Positions 4,685 through 7,964 of a DNA stretch of 7,964 bases are shown one piece after another; positions within the stretch are counted from its first letter, which is position 1; every line of letters starts with the position of its first letter. The notes beneath the pieces are model-generated. The model ran no database searches. It was given only the letters and a program-made list of their open reading frames with translations, and was not told where the DNA came from. The DNA comes from CAZDYI01 sp964509765 (lineage in GTDB: Bacteria > Pseudomonadota > Gammaproteobacteria > Tethybacterales > Tethybacteraceae). The position numbers were made by a program, and so were the translations under genes. The stretch is from positions 1-7,964 of the forward strand of contig CAZDYI010000030.1 of assembly GCA_964509765.1 (NCBI GenBank), in the 5' to 3' direction.

Positions 4685-5091
4685 TCCAGATGCAGTCGGT
4701 CCTCGACGTCGCGGACAACTCCGGCGCGCGCAAGGTCATGTGCATCAAGGTCCTCGGCGGCTCGCGGCGCCGCTACGCCAGGATCGGCGACCTGATCAAG
4801 GTGACCGTCAAGCAGGCAGCGCCGCGCGGCAGCGACGACCGGCGCTCGGCGGCCGCCCGCGGCGGCCGCGAGGACGTCCGCAAGGGCAACGTCTACAACG
4901 CGGTGGTGGTGCGCTCGAAGACCGGCGTCCGCCGCGCCGACGGGACCCTCGTCAAGTTCGACCGCAACGCCGCGGTCCTGCTGACCGGCCAGCGCGAGCC
5001 GATCGGCACGCGGATCTTCGGCCCGGTCCCCCACGAGCTGCGCGCGAAGGACTTCGCCAAGATCATCTCGCTCGCGCCTGAGGTCATCTAG
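4681..5091 (+). CDS. rplN: 50S ribosomal protein L14 with internal insertion
   Basis: L14 is a barrel protein on the 50S interface side: it forms intersubunit bridges with 16S rRNA, contacts L19, and is the binding site of the silencing factor RsfS. Bacterial L14 is nearly always 122-123 aa; this one is 136. Flanking sequence is canonical: MIQMQSVLDVADNSGARKVM (1-20), CIKVLGGSRRRYARIGDLIK (21-40), VTVKQAAPRG (41-50), then VYNAVVVRSKTGVRRADGT, FDRNAAVLL and PIGTRIFGPVPHELR, closing KIISLAPEVI. Between PRG and KGNV, where E. coli has three residues (KVK), there are 17 (SDDRRSAAARGGREDVR, residues 51-67). The frame is open and in phase on both sides, so this is an insertion rather than a sequencing shift. 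The GTG start overlaps rpsQ (GTGA); the gene ends TAG, 1 nt before rplX. Confidence 0.96.
   Translation: MIQMQSVLDVADNSGARKVMCIKVLGGSRRRYARIGDLIKVTVKQAAPRGSDDRRSAAARGGREDVRKGNVYNAVVVRSKTGVRRADGTLVKFDRNAAVLLTGQREPIGTRIFGPVPHELRAKDFAKIISLAPEVI
4847..4869 (+). repeat. 10-bp direct repeat inside the rplN insertion
   Basis: CGGCGGCCGC occurs at 4847-4856 and again at 4860-4869, separated by CCG. Each copy contains the palindrome GCGGCCGC. The 13-nt period is not a multiple of three, so the copies are read in different frames. They fall in the stretch encoding the extra L14 residues and may be a trace of slippage, though GC-rich low complexity alone could produce this. Confidence 0.6.
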
Positions 5092-5092
5092 G

Positions 5093-5419
5093 ATGCAGCG
5101 GATCGTCGTCGGAGACGAGGTCGTCGTGACCAGCGGCGCCCAGAAGGGCGCCCGCGGGCAGGTCGAGAGCATCAAGTACGGGCCCGACCGCAAGCCGACC
5201 CACGTGGTCGTCAGCGGGGTGAACTTCCGCACCAAGCACAAGAAGCCGAACCCGGCCAAGGGCGACCCCGGCGGGCTTATGCGCGAGGAGATGCCGGTGC
5301 ACGTCTCGAACGTCGCGCTGTTCAACGAGGAGAAGGGCGGCGCCGACAAGGTGCGGATCAAGGTCGGCGAGGACGGGATGCGCTACCGCGAGTTCGCCTC
5401 GGGGGGCAACGTCCCCTGA
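5093..5419 (+). CDS. rplX: 50S ribosomal protein L24
   Basis: L24 is one of the two assembly-initiating 50S proteins and later lies near the tunnel exit. The 108-aa product is close to the usual 100-105. The N-terminal KOW motif is visible in VGDEVVVTSGAQKGARGQVE (6-25), followed by HVVVSGVNFRTKHKKPN (37-53), the loop AKGDPGGLMREEMPVHVSNVAL (from residue 55) and the C-terminal strand KVRIKVGEDGMRYRE (86-100). The usual KDKGK of the KOW loop is AQKGA here. ATG at 5093 is 1 nt after the rplN stop; its SD is modest (TGAGGT at 5079-5084, 8 nt upstream), consistent with coupling. The stop overlaps the rplE ATG by 1 nt (TGATG). Confidence 0.96.
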   Translation: MQRIVVGDEVVVTSGAQKGARGQVESIKYGPDRKPTHVVVSGVNFRTKHKKPNPAKGDPGGLMREEMPVHVSNVALFNEEKGGADKVRIKVGEDGMRYREFASGGNVP

Positions 5420-5952
5420 TGGGCGTGCTCGAGACATACCGCAAGGAGATCGTCCCCGCCTGGCAGAAGGAGGACGGCCTGAGGTCGCACATGGCGGTCC
5501 CGCGCGTGACCAAGGTCACGCTCAACATGGGCCTCAAGGACGCGGCGCAGGACCGCAAGGTCCCCGAGGGCGTCCTCGAGGAGCTCGCGCTGATCTCGGG
5601 CCAGCACCCGGTGCTCACCCGCGCGCGCAAGTCGATCGCCGGCTTCAAGCTCCGCGAGGGCACCGTGATCGGAGTCAAGGTCACGCTCCGCCGGCGGAGG
5701 ATGCACGACTTCCTCGACCGGCTGATCAACATCGCCCTGCCGCGGGTCCGCGACTTCCGCGGCCTGCCGGCGCGCGCCTTCGACGGCCGCGGCAACTACA
5801 GCCTCGGGATCAACGAGCAGATCGTCTTCCCCGAGATCAACATCGAGCGCATCGCGCGCGTCAGGGGCCTGCAGGTGACGATCACCACGAACGCCGGCGA
5901 CGACGCCAAGGCGCGCAGGCTGCTGCTCGGCCTGGGCATGCCGATCAACTGA
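5419..5952 (+). CDS. rplE: 50S ribosomal protein L5
   Basis: L5 binds 5S rRNA and, with L18, forms the central protuberance; it also contacts P-site tRNA and bridges to S13. The 177-aa product has the normal bacterial length. Conserved segments in order: VPRVTKVTLNMGLKDA (27-42), GQHPVLTRARKSIAGFKLREG (61-81), IGVKVTLRRRRMHDFLDRLI (84-103), LPRVRDFRGL (107-116), FDGRGNYSLGINEQIVFPEI (121-140) and the final RRLLLGLGMPI. No key motif is missing. ATG at 5419 overlaps the rplX stop by 1 nt; GGGGGG at 5401-5406 is a rather distant, weak SD. In E. coli the S8 repressor binds mRNA at the rplE start; the tight rplX-rplE junction leaves no spacer for such a site outside coding sequence. The stop is followed by the largest gap of the window, 26 nt. 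Confidence 0.97.
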   Translation: MGVLETYRKEIVPAWQKEDGLRSHMAVPRVTKVTLNMGLKDAAQDRKVPEGVLEELALISGQHPVLTRARKSIAGFKLREGTVIGVKVTLRRRRMHDFLDRLINIALPRVRDFRGLPARAFDGRGNYSLGINEQIVFPEINIERIARVRGLQVTITTNAGDDAKARRLLLGLGMPIN

Positions 5953-5964
5953 AGGCAGGGGGAG

Positions 5965-5971
5965 CAGGGAG
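5965..5971 (+). promoter_or_regulatory. Shine-Dalgarno site for rpsN in the 26-nt rplE-rpsN gap
   Basis: The gap (5953-5978) is a purine-rich run. CAGGGAG lies 7 nt before the ATG at 5979, with a second AGGGGGAG at 5957-5964. No hairpin or promoter elements are visible in so short a space. Confidence 0.6.
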
Positions 5972-5978
5972 CTTAGCC

Positions 5979-6284
5979 ATGGCAAGGAAGGCGGTGCTGA
6001 TCCGCAACGAGAACCGCAGGAGGCTCGTCGCGCGCCACGCGCAGCGGCGCGCCGAGCTGCGCCGGGTCCTCAAGGACTTGGGGGCGACCGCGGACGAGAA
6101 GATGCGCGCGCAGGAGGAGCTGCAGAAGCTCCCGCGCGACTCCTGCCCGGTGCGCTACCGCAACAGGTGCATGATCACCGGCCGCTCGCGCGGGGTCTAC
6201 CGCCGCTTCGGGGTCTCGCGCAGCGTGCTCCGCGAGCTGGCCCTCAACGGCGACGTCCCCGGCGTCACCAAGTCGAGCTGGTAG
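5979..6284 (+). CDS. rpsN: 30S ribosomal protein S14, zinc-free long form
   Basis: S14 completes the 30S head next to S3 and S10. The 101-aa length matches the long, zinc-independent form found in Proteobacteria rather than the 61-aa zinc-ribbon form. The N-terminal helix region is Arg-rich (KAVLIRNENRRRLVARHAQRRAELRR); a middle helix EKMRAQEELQKLPRDS (40-55) leads to the C-terminal core RNRCMITGRSRGVYRRFGVSR (61-81), ending GDVPGVTKSSW. Of the four zinc-ligand positions of the zinc form only Cys64 remains (the second is Thr67, the later pair is lost), so no zinc binding is expected; Cys56 lies outside the pattern. The gene starts at ATG 5979, the position that aligns with the standard MAK/MAR start, and ends TAG 13 nt before rpsH. 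Confidence 0.97.
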   Translation: MARKAVLIRNENRRRLVARHAQRRAELRRVLKDLGATADEKMRAQEELQKLPRDSCPVRYRNRCMITGRSRGVYRRFGVSRSVLRELALNGDVPGVTKSSW

Positions 6285-6290
6285 GGAGGG
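6284..6290 (+). promoter_or_regulatory. Shine-Dalgarno site for rpsH
   Basis: GGGAGGG overlaps the last base of the rpsN stop and lies 7 nt before the ATG at 6298. It favours that ATG over the in-frame ATG at 6304, and starting at 6298 also matches the MSMSDP-type N-terminus of relatives. Confidence 0.7.
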
Positions 6291-6297
6291 CGCGGCG

Positions 6298-6687
6298 ATG
6301 GCGATGAGCGACCCGACCGGCGACATGCTCGCCCGGATCCGCAACGCGCTCGCGGTCGGCCACCCGTCGGTGGTGTGCCGGCAGTCGCGGCTCAACGCTG
6401 CGATCCTCGGCGTCATGGCCGACGAGGGCTACATCAGGGGCTTCCGCCCCTCCGACGACGAGCGCGGGCTCAAGGTGCTGCTCAAGTACTACGCCGGCAA
6501 GCCGGCGATCGAGCACCTCAGGCGGGTGAGCAAGCCCGGCCTGCGCCGCTACGCGGGGTCCAAGGACATCAAGCCGGTCCTCAACGGGATGGGCATCGCG
6601 ATCGTCTCGACGTCCAAGGGCGTGATGACCGACCACGCCGCGCGCAAGAAGGGCGTCGGCGGCGAGGTCGTCTGCCAGGTCTACTAG
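6298..6687 (+). CDS. rpsH: 30S ribosomal protein S8
   Basis: S8 is a primary 16S rRNA binder in the 30S body and, in E. coli, the translational repressor of the spc operon. The 129-aa product has the normal length. The N-terminal domain begins MAMSDPTGDMLARIRNA and contains RLNAAILGVMADEGYIRGF (31-49); the middle strand LLKYYAGKPAIEHLRRVSKPGLRRY is typical; the rRNA-binding C-terminal domain has NGMGIAIVSTSKGVMTDHAAR (96-116) and GVGGEVVCQVY. Ser105 in the IVSTSKG loop is the conserved RNA-contact region, with Ser replacing the usual Pro after ST. Two start codons (6298, 6304) are possible; the first is better supported. The gene ends TAG, 11 nt before rplF. Confidence 0.97.
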   Translation: MAMSDPTGDMLARIRNALAVGHPSVVCRQSRLNAAILGVMADEGYIRGFRPSDDERGLKVLLKYYAGKPAIEHLRRVSKPGLRRYAGSKDIKPVLNGMGIAIVSTSKGVMTDHAARKKGVGGEVVCQVY

Positions 6688-6693
6688 GGAGGG
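6688..6693 (+). promoter_or_regulatory. Shine-Dalgarno site for rplF
   Basis: GGAGGG immediately after the rpsH stop lies 5 nt before the GTG at 6699. That GTG gives the standard MSR N-terminus of L6; upstream sequence in the frame is out-of-frame rpsH. Confidence 0.75.
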
Positions 6694-6698
6694 AAGGG

Positions 6699-7235
6699 GT
6701 GTCCAGGCTCTCGCGCTACCCGGTCGGCATGCCCGCCGGCGCGACCGCGTCCGTCGCCGCGGACGGGACGGTCACCGTCAAGGGCGGCAAGGGCGAGCTG
6801 ACGCTCGGCGGCAACGACAACGTCGAGGTGACCGTCGACGGCGACAGGGTAAGCGTCAGGCGCACGCGCAACACCAAGCACGCGCGCTGCGTCGAGGGCA
6901 CGTACGTCCGCCGCCTCGCGAGCATGGCCGCCGGCGTCTCGCAGGGCTACAGCAAGACCCTCGAGCTCCACGGAACGGGGTTCCGCGCGGCGCTCAAGGG
7001 GCGCACGCTCGACCTCGCGCTCGGCTTCTCGCACCCGGTCAGCTACGAGCTGCCCGAGGGGGTGACCGCCGAGACACCGTCGGCGACCGAGGTCGTCGTG
7101 AGCGGGATCGACAAGGTCCTCGTCGGGCAGGTCGCGGCCGACATCCGCCGCAAGCGCCCGCCCGAGTGCTACAAGGGCAAGGGGATCCGCTACGCCGGCG
7201 AGCGCATCGTCATGAAGGAGACCAAGAAGAAATGA
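6699..7235 (+). CDS. rplF: 50S ribosomal protein L6
   Basis: L6 lies at the factor-binding side of the 50S subunit near the sarcin-ricin loop and is one of the later assembly proteins. The product is 178 aa, the usual length, made of two similar domains. N-terminal: MSRLSRYPVGMPAG, VTVKGGKGELTL (25-36). Second domain: GTYVRRLASMAAGVSQGYSKTLEL (from residue 67), HGTGFRAALKG (91-101, usually GVGYRA), LALGFSHPVSYELPEGV, then GIDKVLVGQVAADIRRKRPPECYKGKGIRY. The last is the near-invariant RPPEPYKGKGIRY with Pro replaced by Cys157. The ending VMKETKKK is like that of betaproteobacterial L6. The GTG start is supported by its SD. The stop overlaps the rplR ATG by 4 nt (ATGA). Confidence 0.97.
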   Translation: MSRLSRYPVGMPAGATASVAADGTVTVKGGKGELTLGGNDNVEVTVDGDRVSVRRTRNTKHARCVEGTYVRRLASMAAGVSQGYSKTLELHGTGFRAALKGRTLDLALGFSHPVSYELPEGVTAETPSATEVVVSGIDKVLVGQVAADIRRKRPPECYKGKGIRYAGERIVMKETKKK

Positions 7236-7588
7236 CAGAGGGCAGGCAGCAGGCCCGCCGCCGCCGCGCGGCGCGGACCCGCCACGTCATCGCGCGCTCG
7301 CGCAGGCTGCGCGTCGTCGCCCACCGCAGCGCGCGGCACACCTACGCGCAGCTGGTCGACCCGGACCACAGGGTGCTGCTGAGCGCATCCACGCTCGAGA
7401 AGGACGGCCGCGGCAAGGGCCCGACCGGGACGGTCGAGGCCGCCCGCGCGGTCGGCGAGCGGCTCGCCGGCAAGATCATCAAGGCCAAGATCGAGGGCGA
7501 GCCGGTCTTCGACCGGAGCGGCTTCAAGTACCACGGCCGGATCAGGGCGGTCGCCGAGGGCATCCGCGCCGGGGGGATCAAGCTGTGA
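7232..7588 (+). CDS. rplR: 50S ribosomal protein L18
   Basis: L18 binds 5S rRNA together with L5 and mediates its attachment to 23S rRNA. The 118-aa product has normal length. The N-terminus is very basic (QARRRRAARTRHVIARSRRLR), which is the RNA-binding segment of the family. The core contains HTYAQLVDPDHRVLLSASTLEK (36-57), the VEAARAVGERLAGK helix (68-81) and the conserved FDRSGFKYHGRIRAVAEGIRAGG (93-115), a clear match to the FDRGGFxYHGRVxALAxxAREAG signature with Ser in place of the first Gly. ATG at 7232 overlaps the rplF stop (ATGA); AAGGAG at 7215-7220 is 11 nt upstream, inside rplF. The stop overlaps the rpsE GTG by 4 nt. Confidence 0.97.
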   Translation: MTEGRQQARRRRAARTRHVIARSRRLRVVAHRSARHTYAQLVDPDHRVLLSASTLEKDGRGKGPTGTVEAARAVGERLAGKIIKAKIEGEPVFDRSGFKYHGRIRAVAEGIRAGGIKL

Positions 7589-7964
7589 GCTCGCCGCGGC
7601 CGCAGCAGCAGGGCGGCGGACAGGGCCAGCAGCCCGACGAGAAGCCCGAGTTCAAGGAGTCGACGCTCTCGGTCCGGCGGGTCAACAAGGTCGTCAAGGG
7701 CGGCCGGATCCTGTCGTTCTCGGTCTACGTGATCGTCGGCAACGAGGACGGCAAGGTCGGCTTCGGCAAGGGCAAGGCCCGCGACGTCCCCGAGGCGATC
7801 AAGAAGGCGACCGAGGCCGCCAAGCGCAACATGGTCACGGTCAAGCTCGTCAACGGGACGATCTACCACCCGGTCTACGGCAAGCACGGCGCGACCAAGG
7901 TCTACATGCAGCCGGCATCGGCGGGCACCGGCCGGATCGCCGGCGGCAACATGCGCACGATCCT
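7585..7964 (+). CDS. rpsE: 30S ribosomal protein S5, N-terminal part (3' end outside window)
   Basis: S5 lies at the mRNA entry and the body-head hinge of the 30S subunit and influences decoding accuracy and spectinomycin binding. The frame is open to the end of the window: 126 full codons plus two bases, roughly three quarters of a typical S5. The N-terminus (about residues 1-24) is an extra Gln/Gly/Pro-rich leader (QQQGGGQGQQ). The double-stranded-RNA-binding-type domain follows: STLSVRRVNKVVKGGRILSF (26-45; VVKGGR is the spectinomycin loop, intact), VIVGNEDGKVGFGKGKARDVPEAIKKA, RNMVTVKLVNGTIYHPVYGKH, then YMQPASAGTGRIAGGNMRTI. The usual PASEGTGIIAGG has Ala for Glu and Arg for Ile. The GTG start overlaps rplR (GTGA), with GGGGGGA at 7571-7577 7 nt upstream. 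rpmD, rplO and secY would be expected downstream. Confidence 0.96.
   Translation, partial: MSSPRPQQQGGGQGQQPDEKPEFKESTLSVRRVNKVVKGGRILSFSVYVIVGNEDGKVGFGKGKARDVPEAIKKATEAAKRNMVTVKLVNGTIYHPVYGKHGATKVYMQPASAGTGRIAGGNMRTI

Noticed and set aside
5953..5978. Purine-rich 26-nt rplE-rpsN gap as promoter, terminator or G-quadruplex
   Set aside because: Too short for promoter elements, no inverted repeat or T-run, and too few G-tracts for a convincing quadruplex; it reads as an SD region.
6044..6284. Possible zinc ribbon in S14 (Cys56, Cys64)
   Set aside because: Only one of four ligand positions of the zinc form is Cys and the length is 101 aa, so this is the zinc-free form.
6375..6698. Upstream extension of the rplF frame
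   Set aside because: Frame-shifted rpsH; the MSR start with GGAGGG upstream at 6688-6693 fits L6.
1..7964. Defence, mobile, CRISPR or biosynthetic system
   Set aside because: Every part of the window is accounted for by ribosomal protein genes with gaps of at most 26 nt; no such element can fit.

Overview
This window is a single, gene-packed block of ribosomal protein genes, all on the + strand: the S10-spc cluster in its classical bacterial order. It opens inside rplC (L3) and runs rplD, rplW, rplB, rpsS, rplV, rpsC, rplP, rpmC, rpsQ (S10 part), then rplN, rplX, rplE, rpsN, rpsH, rplF, rplR and the 5' part of rpsE (spc part), where the window cuts off. Sixteen genes are complete and two are partial. 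No RNA gene, mobile element, CRISPR array, phage gene or non-ribosomal gene is visible. I do not see a previously undescribed multi-gene system here.

Organism: base composition is very GC-rich (around 70% by eye), codon third positions are mostly G or C, and TGA, TAG and TAA are all used as stops, so the standard bacterial code applies. Several proteins carry wording I associate with Betaproteobacteria: the L2 C-terminus (KGYRTRRNKRTQPMIVSRR), L4 (KQKTRAEVKHTTK...RQKGTGRARAGM), the L6 end (KETKKK), S19 (KTWSRRS...FVGLTISVHNGRQHVP), and the long zinc-free form of S14. The best guess is a high-GC betaproteobacterium or near relative, but a divergent one, because several near-invariant motifs are altered.

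Layout: the genes are compressed. Of 17 junctions, 10 overlap (1, 4 or 14 nt) and the largest gap is 26 nt (rplE-rpsN), so there is no room for internal promoters or intrinsic terminators. The S10 and spc parts, separate operons in E. coli, are joined here by a 4-nt GTGA overlap between rpsQ and rplN. Many Shine-Dalgarno sequences lie inside the last codons of the preceding gene, consistent with translational coupling. Eight of the 17 visible starts are GTG.

Together the products build both subunits. L2, L3, L4, L22, L23 and L24 act in early 50S folding, the peptide tunnel and its exit; L5 and L18 serve the 5S RNA arm; L14, L16 and L6 the factor and tRNA side; L29 sits beside L23. S17 and S8 act in 30S body assembly, S3, S14 and S19 form the head, and S5 with S3 shapes the mRNA entry. 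The points worth a second look are an about 14-residue insertion in the normally length-invariant L14, a long charged tail and altered hairpin and C-terminal motif in L22, an acidic tail and altered helicase residues in S3, and Ala/Gly/Glu-rich tails on adjacent proteins whose codons also supply ribosome binding sites.
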